This document shows positions 5,934 to 14,069 of a DNA stretch of 34,656 bases, one piece after another (positions within the stretch are counted from its first letter, which is position 1; each line of letters begins with the position of its first letter). A program made the translations under genes and the position numbers. The stretch comes from Lachnospiraceae bacterium (GTDB taxonomy: Bacteria > Bacillota > Clostridia > Lachnospirales > Lachnospiraceae): contig JAJQHQ010000041.1 in NCBI GenBank assembly GCA_021199655.1, forward strand, positions 1 to 34,656. The letters run 5' to 3'. The notes below the pieces were generated by a model. That model was given only the letters and a program-made list of their open reading frames with translations. It was not told the DNA's origin and ran no database searches.

Positions 5934-8900
5934 CGACAGACAGTGATACGGTTGTCATAACGGATGAAGCAACGACAGCAGCAGAAGAAGTCACTCTGCC
6001 GGCAGAGGGCGAGATCTTAAGTCTGGATGTGCCGCATTTTTCGGATGTCGTGGTGACGGCCAGTACCACATCGTCCACGACTGGCACCAAACCGGATGAT
6101 GGAACGACCACAGGGCAGCCGTTTACAAGCGGCACCGGAGGAAGCACGAATTTCCGTATTCCGGCGATGGTAACCTTAGACGACGGCACGATCGTGGCGG
6201 CGGCTGACGCACGCTGGGACAATACCGCAGATGGCTACGGTCTGGATACGATCGTTTCCTATTCTACAGATAACGGCGAGACATGGAACTATACGTTCGC
6301 CAATTATCTGGGCGATAACGGAAACTGCTACAATACAAGTTCCACAGCCTTTATCGATCCGTCTCTGGCGACGGATGGCGAGACCGTCTATATGCTGGTG
6401 GATCTCTATCCGGGCGGAACTGTAATCAGCAATGCACAGGCAGGCACCGGTTATGACAGCGATGGTTATCTGATGCTCAAAAAGAGCGGAGACTCAGGCT
6501 ATGACTACTATCTGGGCGACTTCGGCTCGGACGGCTACGCATATATTTACAACTATTCTACAGACACAGCTGTAGGAGGCTACACGGTAGATCAGTGGTT
6601 CAATGTATACGTGCAGGGCACTCTGACGAGCAACCTGTTTTACAGCGACTGCACGTATACCGTGCTGCCTACCAGTTATCTCTATCTGACGACCAGTATG
6701 GACGGCGGCGCGACGTGGTCCGCTCCGACCATGCTCAACAGCCAGGTAAAGAACAGTGATGACGAGTTCTATGGAGTAGGCCCGGGCACTGGCCTTGTGA
6801 CATCGACCGGACGTATTATTTTCTCCTGCTATACGTATGTGACCTCTGATGGCAACACCAGCGTCATTTATTCAGATGACGGCGGCAAGATCTGGACGCG
6901 AAGCGATGATATGAGCGCGCAGTCCAGCGAGGCGACCATGGTCGAAGCGGACGGTACGATCTACATGTTCACCCGCCACGGCGGCTACTATTATTCAACA
7001 GATAACGGCTCGACCTGGAGCAGCAAACAGACCGTTTCCGGCATCAGCTACAACACCAGCTGCCAGATCAACGCCATGGTTTACTCGAAAAAGATCGATG
7101 GTAAGACCGCCATCCTGCTTTCCGCGCCCGGCAACACTTCCAGCCGGTACAGCGGCAAGATTTTTGTCGGTCTGGTGCAGAACGACGGCTCCATCAGCTG
7201 GGATTACACTTACAGCGTGAATGGAAGCAGCTATTACGCGTATTCCTGCCTGGCGGAATTAAGCGATGGAACGATAGCGCTGCTCTATGAGAGCAATTCT
7301 GCGACGATCACGTATACGACGATTGACATTGCCGATATCGCCAGTGGGGCGACGATTGGTACTGAAACAACTGTGACAGACGAGGAAACCGGAATCACGG
7401 CTACGGCAGTAGGGCTGACATCGATCAGTGTCACGAAGGGCGATACCGTTACCAACGATGACGGCTCCATCAGCATCTACTATGACATTACCCTGAACGA
7501 TGGTGCGTACACCGATGCGGCTGTCGTGACCATTCCGGTGGATGATGCCTTTACAGAGGCAGGGTGCGTTTCTTATACAGCCGTGGTTTACAACGACAGT
7601 GCCGAAGATGCAGACGATGTAGATGTTACCATCAGCGATGACGAGACTACGCTGACCCTGGATGTGCCGCATTTCTCTACGGTTCTCGTGACGGGGACTA
7701 CGAGCGGTGATTCTAATGGGCTCACGGCGACCTCGTCGAATTCGGAAGATGTAACGGTATATGTAGGATATACCACCACAATCACTGATACAACCGGTAA
7801 CTATGAGGGTGTTTATGATGCGACAAATCTGGATACAAGTATTGCTACTGTGACAGTGACAGGTACGACCACGACCGGTTCCGGTGAAACGAGCTGGGTA
7901 GAAGGTGATGTGACTGAAGGAACAGCATTTCTCATCAGCAACGGAACATATTATTTGTACTACACAACCAGAACTCAGGGTCAAAGTACTTCATATAACA
8001 TAAACAGCACGACAAGCCAGGATTCTGCCACCGAGTGGTATATGGATTCTGATGGGCATATCTATACGACAATCAATGGGGCTACCTATTATCTGAACAG
8101 AAGCAATAATGGTTTAAGCCTTAGTACTTCTGCCAGCACAAGCTGGACATACAGCAATGGCGCGTTCTCCTGCTCTGTAACAACTAGTTCTGGTGGATGG
8201 GGAGGAAGTACCACTACAACAACATATTATCTGACCTACAGTAGTAGTAGTTACGGTAACAGTGGTTGGACAACCAGCACATCTTCTTCTACTCTGAAGA
8301 CATACATAAAGTATACGGAGCCGGCAGAGTCTTATGAAACCACCATAGACATCACCGGCGTGGCTGTAGGCACAACTACCGTTATTGTGGGCAATACCGT
8401 TTATAATATCACGGTTTTAGATCCAGTAGATTCATTTCATTTTACTTCTGGGACAGGAACCGGAAGTGGCAGTGTGGTGACGAAGCTGTATATTTCCAAG
8501 GGATTAGAGTATGAGCTGGATCTGGATTCGGATGTGCTGGAATCTGGCTATACAGTGGAATGGAGTTCAGTAGATGATAGCATTGCGACTGTGGATGAGG
8601 ATGGCACAGTAACCGCCGTCTCAGAGGGCGAGACAACTATTATGGCTACGGTGACCTTAGCGAATGGAGAAACGCAAACATATACGATTACTGTAGTCGT
8701 AAGAGACGATGGCATCACTTCATCATCCCTTAAATATTACGATTTTTACATTACTGAGATTACGGATTCGAAGGTTTTTATGGGTATCCTTTATGGAACA
8801 AGCAACAGCAACGTAGTAGCAGATGATTTGATAGAAGTAGTAGAAGGTGAAGCAATTTATATCGCTTTTGAATCGAATGCCGGTACAGCAGTAGATTTCT

Positions 8901-11797
8901 TTGGAAGAGCTAAGGATGGATATGTTTTAACATTTATGGATGCTCCAAGTGGTCAAGGCGATTATTTGTCTCTTGAAGGAGATGCACCGGCTGATACAGA
9001 GTTTATAACCACCAGCAATGCAGCAGGCGCAAATCAGGTCACCGCGTTTGGCTCAACCGTGGTCTATGAACTGGTGCAGAAGGCACTTGATGAAAATTGC
9101 AAAGGTGGTTTGGGCTTTACTCGTGCCTCCGGTAGTACAGGTAATGCTTCATCTACTTTGTCTTTCCGCTCTGAGCAGTTGCCCACTGTGGAAAAGGAAA
9201 TTACATATATCAATGGTACGGAATACACGGAGGGTATGGCAGCAGCGGTTGGCGATACAATTACTTATACAATTACGGTCACCAAATATGCTTCGACATC
9301 CGGCATTACTTATTCGAATGCAACTTTGACAGATACTATTTCCAATGACAATTCCTCTGCTACTTTTGTGGATTCGGGGAGTACTACAAAAGATATAACC
9401 GAATTTTTGAATAAGGCAGGGAATGATGAAGCGACCGTTAGTTATACTGTAACTTATGAAATTACGACTGACGATTATAATACTTATGTCACGAATACTG
9501 TGACATTGGAATGCAGTTTCAAAGCTGAGTACAGTAGCGGAACTTACAGTGGTTCCGCTGAAGCAATTGCATTACTGGAGGTTCCCTCATTTGAGGGTAA
9601 GGATCTTGTTGTAGATTACGGCCTTCCGGTGTCTTACACTTATCCATCATGGAACGCCAGCGTAACATCCATTGAAAAAGAAGGCGATGCTACTTATGGG
9701 GATGTTACTGTCACTGGTAATAGTACTGACGGTTGGACTGTGACCTATACGCCGACTACCGTGTTACTGGATGTCGATACAGTTACGATGTACAATTCAG
9801 ATACGAAAACTGCATATAGTTTCAACATCTATCCTGCCACTACGGTTTACTATGAGGAAGGGTTTGCTACCTATGGAACCGGCTGGAGCGTGACTAGCGG
9901 TGGTTCCTGGTCAAACACAACCACAACAGCGGCATCGAGTCAACAGGTGGAAAGTGTCACTACAGATTCCGATAGCGGTAAGGTGACAACGACTGCAAAT
10001 GGTGCTAACTACAATTACGACTCGGCCTATTCAGACGACACTACAGGAAGCAATGGAACCGCTGCGTCTACCACAGCCGCGAAAGATTCCCTGTCCTATA
10101 CCTTCACAGGTACTGGTACGGATATCTTCGCAAATTGCAAGAGTGATTCGGGCATTGTATGCATCATGGTTAAGAACAGCAGCGGATCGACAGAAAAGCT
10201 ATTGATTGTTGATATGGCCAATACCGGGACGTATGAGTCCGGTGGAACTGCCTATAATACACCGATTGCTTCCATCAGTGGACTGACTCCTGGGACTCAT
10301 ACCGTGACAATCTATCTGTCAAGCACCAGGACCAGCGGATTTGAGTTTGATGGATTCCGTGTCTACGGGACCATAGATGAGGCCAGCAATACAGATGTCG
10401 CAGCTATCTATACGTATGATAACGAAGATGATCCTTCTTATTACGAGCTGCGGAACTATGTTCTTAAAGCAGTAAGTGCTTCCAGCTCTGATTATGCTGA
10501 TGATATTGCTACGGGTGTGGCTCAGGTTTATGCAACCAGTGAAACTGACAGCATTTCTGCTATTGTGAGCTATAGTGATGATATCATAAAATCTACTACA
10601 GATTCCGAGAGCGGAGAAAACACTTCTGCCCAGACACTTTTGGATGAAGGACCGAAGAATGAACTGTATTTATATGACGGTTCCTCTGTGGTATTTAAAA
10701 TCAATACGGATCGTCAGGTTCAAATCGGCTTGCGTTCGGTGAGCGGCGACAGTATGACCTGTACAATTACTGACGGTAATGGCACAGTAATAGCAAATTA
10801 TACAATTTCTTCCAGTGTGGATATGTTCTATGATCTTCATGCAAAGGGTGGCACAAGTGGCACTACCTATAAGATTACTGTAAGCGGCGATGGCATCCTT
10901 TCCATCACAGACCTGAAGGTTTCGGACAGTGTGGGAGATATCTTCGGCACACTTACGGAGGAGGAAGTAGTAGCTGCCCTGACCGGCACGGCCGCTGATT
11001 CCGATGAGGCAGAGGAGACAGAAGAAGAGACTGAGGAGACGGAACCGGAAGTGGTTTATGCTTACGCGGAGCTGGATATCTGCCTGGCAGATGCCTCCGG
11101 TGAAACAATAGCTTCCACTGCACTGTCTGAATATGGCGTGGACGGGGAGACGGCAACGTTTAGCGCGGATGCGATTCTCGCTCAGGCAGAGTCTGTACTT
11201 CCGGATGGCTATTCCATCGATGAGAGCACTGTGTCGGAACAGACAGTTGCCTGCGGAGAATGTGCGGATGTCACGATATCCGTCAATAAGCTGGCCATGG
11301 CGTCTCTGGAGATTCAGCTGGTTGACTACAGGAAGAAGACGGTTGCCAGTACCTCTCTGACCTCTGAGACGGGCGTGGAAGGTGCGGCAGCTACGTTCAC
11401 TGCATCTGAAATACTCGAAGCGGTAAATGCTTCGCTTCCGGACGGATATGCGATCGTAAATGAGAGCAGTATCACGGATCAGACGGCAGTCTACGGCGGC
11501 AGTGGTTCGGTATCTGTGCAGATCGGCAAGGTGGCGGCTTTGCAGGTTACCTTCCAGATGTATTCCGGACTGTTCCGCACGACAACGGTCGGGACGGCGA
11601 CGCTGACGAAGGTGCAGACATCCTCCGCCGATACCGCGACGTTTTCAGCGAGTGAGATCAGTGCCGCGGTGCCGGACGGTTACCGTGTGCTGATATCTAC
11701 CTCTTCGAGGGTAAAATACGGCTCGACCGCCACGAAGACCCTGACGGTATACAAATCAGGTAACACAAACAGCAGCAGCGTATTCCGGTTGTTTTAA
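5930..11797 (+). CDS. Sialidase 1, main body: GH33-type catalytic domain plus many surface modules (frameshifted)
   Basis: This frame is open for 1955 codons from a GTG at 5930, and in-frame sense continues back to about 5859. It encodes the body of a multidomain exo-sialidase. The catalytic domain (about 6110-7350) shows FRIPAMVTLDDGTIVAAADAR, four Asp-boxes (for example STDNGETW, SMDGGATW, SDDGGKIW and STDNGSTW), VGPGTGLV, SEATMVEADG and LAELSDGTIALLYE. These are all typical of NanA/NanH-like GH33 enzymes. Then come a beta-sandwich (LDVPHFS), an Ig-like domain interrupted by a YYL-rich module (7880-8300), a BIG2-like domain (8460-8700), a DUF11-like domain (9190-9580), a lectin-like jelly roll (about 9860-10380), an acidic linker, and three C-terminal repeats (11060-11760). 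No LPXTG motif is present; it ends SSSVFRLF. It would release terminal sialic acid from host glycans. Without frame correction this piece lacks a signal peptide. Confidence 0.85.
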   Translation: MTTDSDTVVITDEATTAAEEVTLPAEGEILSLDVPHFSDVVVTASTTSSTTGTKPDDGTTTGQPFTSGTGGSTNFRIPAMVTLDDGTIVAAADARWDNTADGYGLDTIVSYSTDNGETWNYTFANYLGDNGNCYNTSSTAFIDPSLATDGETVYMLVDLYPGGTVISNAQAGTGYDSDGYLMLKKSGDSGYDYYLGDFGSDGYAYIYNYSTDTAVGGYTVDQWFNVYVQGTLTSNLFYSDCTYTVLPTSYLYLTTSMDGGATWSAPTMLNSQVKNSDDEFYGVGPGTGLVTSTGRIIFSCYTYVTSDGNTSVIYSDDGGKIWTRSDDMSAQSSEATMVEADGTIYMFTRHGGYYYSTDNGSTWSSKQTVSGISYNTSCQINAMVYSKKIDGKTAILLSAPGNTSSRYSGKIFVGLVQNDGSISWDYTYSVNGSSYYAYSCLAELSDGTIALLYESNSATITYTTIDIADIASGATIGTETTVTDEETGITATAVGLTSISVTKGDTVTNDDGSISIYYDITLNDGAYTDAAVVTIPVDDAFTEAGCVSYTAVVYNDSAEDADDVDVTISDDETTLTLDVPHFSTVLVTGTTSGDSNGLTATSSNSEDVTVYVGYTTTITDTTGNYEGVYDATNLDTSIATVTVTGTTTTGSGETSWVEGDVTEGTAFLISNGTYYLYYTTRTQGQSTSYNINSTTSQDSATEWYMDSDGHIYTTINGATYYLNRSNNGLSLSTSASTSWTYSNGAFSCSVTTSSGGWGGSTTTTTYYLTYSSSSYGNSGWTTSTSSSTLKTYIKYTEPAESYETTIDITGVAVGTTTVIVGNTVYNITVLDPVDSFHFTSGTGTGSGSVVTKLYISKGLEYELDLDSDVLESGYTVEWSSVDDSIATVDEDGTVTAVSEGETTIMATVTLANGETQTYTITVVVRDDGITSSSLKYYDFYITEITDSKVFMGILYGTSNSNVVADDLIEVVEGEAIYIAFESNAGTAVDFFGRAKDGYVLTFMDAPSGQGDYLSLEGDAPADTEFITTSNAAGANQVTAFGSTVVYELVQKALDENCKGGLGFTRASGSTGNASSTLSFRSEQLPTVEKEITYINGTEYTEGMAAAVGDTITYTITVTKYASTSGITYSNATLTDTISNDNSSATFVDSGSTTKDITEFLNKAGNDEATVSYTVTYEITTDDYNTYVTNTVTLECSFKAEYSSGTYSGSAEAIALLEVPSFEGKDLVVDYGLPVSYTYPSWNASVTSIEKEGDATYGDVTVTGNSTDGWTVTYTPTTVLLDVDTVTMYNSDTKTAYSFNIYPATTVYYEEGFATYGTGWSVTSGGSWSNTTTTAASSQQVESVTTDSDSGKVTTTANGANYNYDSAYSDDTTGSNGTAASTTAAKDSLSYTFTGTGTDIFANCKSDSGIVCIMVKNSSGSTEKLLIVDMANTGTYESGGTAYNTPIASISGLTPGTHTVTIYLSSTRTSGFEFDGFRVYGTIDEASNTDVAAIYTYDNEDDPSYYELRNYVLKAVSASSSDYADDIATGVAQVYATSETDSISAIVSYSDDIIKSTTDSESGENTSAQTLLDEGPKNELYLYDGSSVVFKINTDRQVQIGLRSVSGDSMTCTITDGNGTVIANYTISSSVDMFYDLHAKGGTSGTTYKITVSGDGILSITDLKVSDSVGDIFGTLTEEEVVAALTGTAADSDEAEETEEETEETEPEVVYAYAELDICLADASGETIASTALSEYGVDGETATFSADAILAQAESVLPDGYSIDESTVSEQTVACGECADVTISVNKLAMASLEIQLVDYRKKTVASTSLTSETGVEGAAATFTASEILEAVNASLPDGYAIVNESSITDQTAVYGGSGSVSVQIGKVAALQVTFQMYSGLFRTTTVGTATLTKVQTSSADTATFSASEISAAVPDGYRVLISTSSRVKYGSTATKTLTVYKSGNTNSSSVFRLF

Positions 11798-11927
11798 GCA
11801 GGACAATAAGCCGCCTCAGGCATCCGCCAAAATCAACATGGCTGCGCTGGATGCCGGGGCAAGGCTTTTGACTCAGCTGAGAAGGTAACAGACGTTTGTA
11901 TTGACATTGATAAGAAGGGAGACCATC

Positions 11928-12194
11928 GTGAGAATTTCCAAAGATGTGGTCGTGCGGCAGATCGCAGGCAAGATTTTATTAATTCCGACCGGAAAAGCAG
12001 CTCTAAACGCGAATGGCCTGATCTCCCTGACCCCAAGCGGTGAACTGCTGGTCAGAAAGCTGCAGGAAGAGTGTACGTCGGACGATCTGGTGAACGCCCT
12101 GACGGATGAATATGAAGTGGGGCGGGAACAGGCGGCCGCGGATGCCGGGAAGTTCCTTGACAAGCTGAGGGGCTTCGGGCTGCTGTGTGAATAA
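11928..12194 (+). CDS. PqqD-family protein (RiPP recognition element)
   Basis: The 88-residue protein starts at the GTG at 11928, six nt after AAGGGAG. It shows the PqqD/RRE pattern: an N-terminal strand pair (VVVRQIAGKILLIPTG), LNANGLISLTPSGELLVRKL, then two helices with DDLVNALTDEYEV and DAGKFLDKLRGFGLL. Such proteins bind leader peptides and bring them to a radical SAM or other maturase. The likely partner enzyme is the radical SAM protein at 22434, about 10 kb downstream. It follows sialidase 1 after 130 nt. A ruined duplicate of the gene and its RBS lies after sialidase 2 (20521-20600), so this is the only intact copy in the window. Confidence 0.85.
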   Translation: MRISKDVVVRQIAGKILLIPTGKAALNANGLISLTPSGELLVRKLQEECTSDDLVNALTDEYEVGREQAAADAGKFLDKLRGFGLLCE

Positions 12195-12203
12195 AGAAAA
12201 ACG

Positions 12204-12335
12204 GTAATTATTCACTACAGTACCTCGCACTTGCTGCGAGGTACGTATGAAACGTAAATGTTGCAAGGGAAAATCCCATCGCGAAGCGATTTTAATGGAT
12301 TTTCCCTCGTAACTGTGAAGGTACTGAACAGTTAC
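12204..12335 (+). mobile_element. Palindromic MITE-like element, copy A (IS66-like ends, 8-bp target duplication)
   Basis: The 132-bp element begins GTAATTATTCA and ends GGTACTGAACAGTTAC. It is flanked by GAAAAACG on both sides (12196-12203 and 12336-12343). Inside are three perfect stems: GTACCTCGCA/TGCGAGGTAC (12220-12244), AGGGAAAATCC/GGATTTTCCCT (12266-12307) and GTAACTGT/ACAGTTAC (12309-12335). Ends starting GTAA with 8-bp duplications are the IS66-family signature. There is no transposase, so it would be moved in trans. It landed just after the pqqD stop codon. Confidence 0.82.
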
Positions 12336-12337
12336 GA

Positions 12338-12416
12338 AAAACGAAGGACAGTGACAGAGAAATATCAGAGAGAAAGCAGAAAAGCAGCCGGAAGGCTGCT
12401 TTTCTGGTATGGGTGG
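12338..12416 (+). repeat. 79-bp direct repeat flanking the Rpn gene, left copy
   Basis: This copy matches 13788-13866 with about three mismatches over 79 bp. It contains the terminator hairpin at 12377-12406. The repeat pair encloses only the Rpn gene and its promoter region. Confidence 0.88.
12377..12406 (+). terminator. Rho-independent terminator-like hairpin (left copy)
   Basis: CAGAAAAGCAGCC pairs perfectly over 13 bp with GGCTGCTTTTCTG around a GGAA tetraloop. The A and T runs inside the arms suit termination on either strand. It would end the transcript that includes pqqD. Confidence 0.75.
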
Positions 12417-12512
12417 AAGTTGACGACGTCTGCGATTTACTCAAAAGACAACATTCTAAATAAAATACGCAACACACAGTTAGAATATTAATAAAAAGTT
12501 AACTATTTCTTA

Positions 12513-12561
12513 CAAGAATGTTTCTTGCGTTTGACAATCATCGGACATAAAATCGTAACAT
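12513..12561 (+). promoter_or_regulatory. Candidate promoter of the Rpn gene with palindromic site
   Basis: A perfect -35 (TTGACA, 12531-12536) lies 19 nt before a weak -10 (TAACAT, 12556-12561). Just upstream, CAAGAA-TGT-TTCTTG (12513-12527) is a perfect inverted repeat that could bind a dimeric regulator. The surrounding 100 bp are very AT-rich compared with the region. Confidence 0.45.
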
Positions 12562-12591
12562 ATATCAAAAATACAAAGAGGAGATATGTGT

Positions 12592-13719
12592 ATGATTAAT
12601 AGTATTCTGAAAAAGTATTTTCCGATGATTCGCACCGAGCAGGAGGTTTTGACGGAGATCAGTCAAAAACCGGCATCAGACGCGCTTTATAAAAGTTGGA
12701 ACCCTGAGCAGCAGAAGGAGTTTCTGGATTTCTGCACCGGCGTGAAGGGGTGCAAGATGCTGTATGACTCTTTCTTCAAGCAAGTGATGAATCCGGATTT
12801 ACATCCGGAGCGGCTGGAAAAATTTCTTACTCTTTTACTTAAGAAGCACGTAAAAATCCTTCAGGTTCTGCCGAATGAGAGCCGGATGGCGGCAGAAGAC
12901 ACTCTGCTCGCCATGGATATTGTAGTGAAGCTGGAGGATGGGAGCATCGCCAATGTTGAGATGCAAAAGATCGGCTATGCGTTTCCGGGCCAGAGGAGCA
13001 GCTGTTATTCCGCAGATCTGCTGCTTCGCCAGTATCAGCGTGTGAAAACGGACAAGCAGTCCAGGCAAATAAAGTTCTCGTACCGATATATTAAGGATGT
13101 CTATACGATCATCCTTTTTGAAAACAGCCCCGCTGAATGCAGGGCTATACCGGATCAATATATTCATCGCGGGATGACTGTTTTCAATACAGGGCTTGCG
13201 GTTCATATGCCACAGGAATATGTCTATGTTCCGCTTGACATTTTCCGCGGGATTCTGCACAATAGGGGTATCATAAGTGAACTTGACGCATGGCTGACAT
13301 TTTTGTGCGAGGATTCCCCGGAAATGATCGAGCTCTTGATTCGGCAATATCCGTATTTCCGGGAACTGTATGACGAAATCTATAAGCTGTGCGAGAACAT
13401 GGAGGATATTATGGGATATTTTTCAGAAGCACTGCAGGAAATGGACAGAAATACCGTACAGTATATGATTGAAGAGCAGCAGGCTCAGATTGAGGAGCAG
13501 AAAGGGCAGATTGAGGAGCAAAAAGGGCAGATTGAGGAGCAAAAAGGGCAGATTGAGGAGCAAAAAGGGCAGATTGAGGAGCAGAAAGGATTGATTGAAG
13601 AGCAGCAGGCTCGGATCAAAGAGCAGCAAAGTCAGCTGGAGGAGATGCTGGCAAAAAAGAAGCAAGCTGAGTCTAGAATCGTGGAACTGGAGAAGAAATT
13701 CGCTGCAATGACTGAATAA
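12592..13719 (+). CDS. Rpn-family PD-(D/E)XK nuclease/transposase-like protein with heptad-repeat tail
   Basis: I choose the ATG at 12592 (375 residues), because AGGAG lies 8 nt before it, while the ATG at 12586 is only 2 nt from that site. The first 290 residues fit the Rpn/PD-(D/E)XK 'nuclease family transposase' type: YDSFFKQVMNPDLHPERLEKFL, then MDIVVKLEDGSIANVEMQ with the D and ExQ of the nuclease core, followed by YSADLLLRQY and a sheet-rich part. Rpn nucleases promote recombination in vivo, and some act in phage defence. The tail is a coiled coil of seven IEEQ-type heptads encoded by 21-nt tandem repeats. The gene replaces most of an AAA-ATPase copy and is bracketed by 79-bp direct repeats. 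Confidence 0.85.
   Translation: MINSILKKYFPMIRTEQEVLTEISQKPASDALYKSWNPEQQKEFLDFCTGVKGCKMLYDSFFKQVMNPDLHPERLEKFLTLLLKKHVKILQVLPNESRMAAEDTLLAMDIVVKLEDGSIANVEMQKIGYAFPGQRSSCYSADLLLRQYQRVKTDKQSRQIKFSYRYIKDVYTIILFENSPAECRAIPDQYIHRGMTVFNTGLAVHMPQEYVYVPLDIFRGILHNRGIISELDAWLTFLCEDSPEMIELLIRQYPYFRELYDEIYKLCENMEDIMGYFSEALQEMDRNTVQYMIEEQQAQIEEQKGQIEEQKGQIEEQKGQIEEQKGQIEEQKGLIEEQQARIKEQQSQLEEMLAKKKQAESRIVELEKKFAAMTE
13468..13614 (+). repeat. 21-nt tandem repeats encoding coiled-coil heptads
   Basis: Five near-identical 21-nt units (13489-13593, ATTGAGGAGCAGAAAGGGCA plus one base), with one looser unit on each side, encode IEEQKGQ-type heptads. The units are alike at DNA level, so copy number could change by slippage without breaking the frame. 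Confidence 0.9.
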
Positions 13720-13787
13720 AAGCATGTATATTTATTCTTTGAAGATTGCGCAGGATTTCAGGGACAGCTGTGTTTTGCACCTTTATG

Positions 13788-13866
13788 AAAACGAAGAACA
13801 GTGACAGAGAAATATCAGAGAGAAAGCAGAAAAGCAGCCAGAAGGCTGCTTTTCTGCTATGGGTGG
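13788..13866 (+). repeat. 79-bp direct repeat flanking the Rpn gene, right copy
   Basis: This is the partner of 12338-12416. The mismatches avoid the hairpin stem: the loop changes from GGAA to AGAA while all 13 stem pairs are kept. Confidence 0.88.
13827..13856 (+). terminator. Rho-independent terminator-like hairpin (right copy)
   Basis: The same 13-bp stem as the left copy, with an AGAA loop, placed about 110 nt after the Rpn stop codon. It should end the Rpn transcript. Confidence 0.72.
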
Positions 13867-13867
13867 C

Positions 13868-13896
13868 TTGTAATTTGTGATTTTGCATGGTAGAAT
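13868..13896 (+). promoter_or_regulatory. Promoter ahead of sialidase 2
   Basis: TTGTAA (13868-13873), a 17-nt spacer and TAGAAT (13891-13896) form a good vegetative promoter. The spacer end TTTTGCATG is shared with the promoter at 24825-24853, so the two may be co-regulated or derived from one another. It could drive sialidase 2 from about 170 nt upstream. Confidence 0.6.
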
Positions 13897-13910
13897 ATAA
13901 AAAATAAAAG

Positions 13911-13976
13911 GAAAGCGCGGCATTTCTGGGGAAGGACTGCCTGATCCGGCTGGCGAAGGGAAATGAGGATTCGTGA
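13911..13976 (+). pseudogene. Remnant of an AAA-ATPase-like gene (last 19 codons)
   Basis: The stretch from about 13917 reads AAFLGKDCLIRLAKGNEDS and then TGA. It is almost base-for-base the end of the intact AAA-ATPase at 22291-22345. Nothing upstream matches the rest of that gene, so only the 3' tip survives. It marks where a second AAA-ATPase copy stood. Confidence 0.85.
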
Positions 13977-14052
13977 CGGATTCGCAGATAAAGGTTTGCA
14001 TGAGATAAAGAATAAAAATAAATGGCTGCCTGTTAGTTGCAGCTACAGTTGC

Positions 14053-14060
14053 AGGAGGTG
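14053..14060 (+). promoter_or_regulatory. Ribosome binding site fixing the sialidase 2 start
   Basis: AGGAGGTG lies 9 nt before the ATG at 14070. The earlier in-frame ATG (14037) would put 11 residues ahead of the signal peptide and has no such site. Confidence 0.8.
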
Positions 14061-14069
14061 TCGTTTTTT

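Noticed and set aside
11797-11797. LPXTG-type cell-wall sorting signal at the sialidase C-terminus
   Set aside because: Neither sialidase has LPXTG, a hydrophobic stretch or a basic tail at its end.
12592-13719. Calling the Rpn-like gene an active insertion sequence transposase
   Set aside because: There are no terminal inverted repeats or short target duplications; the flanking 79-bp repeats contain terminators and suggest homologous exchange.
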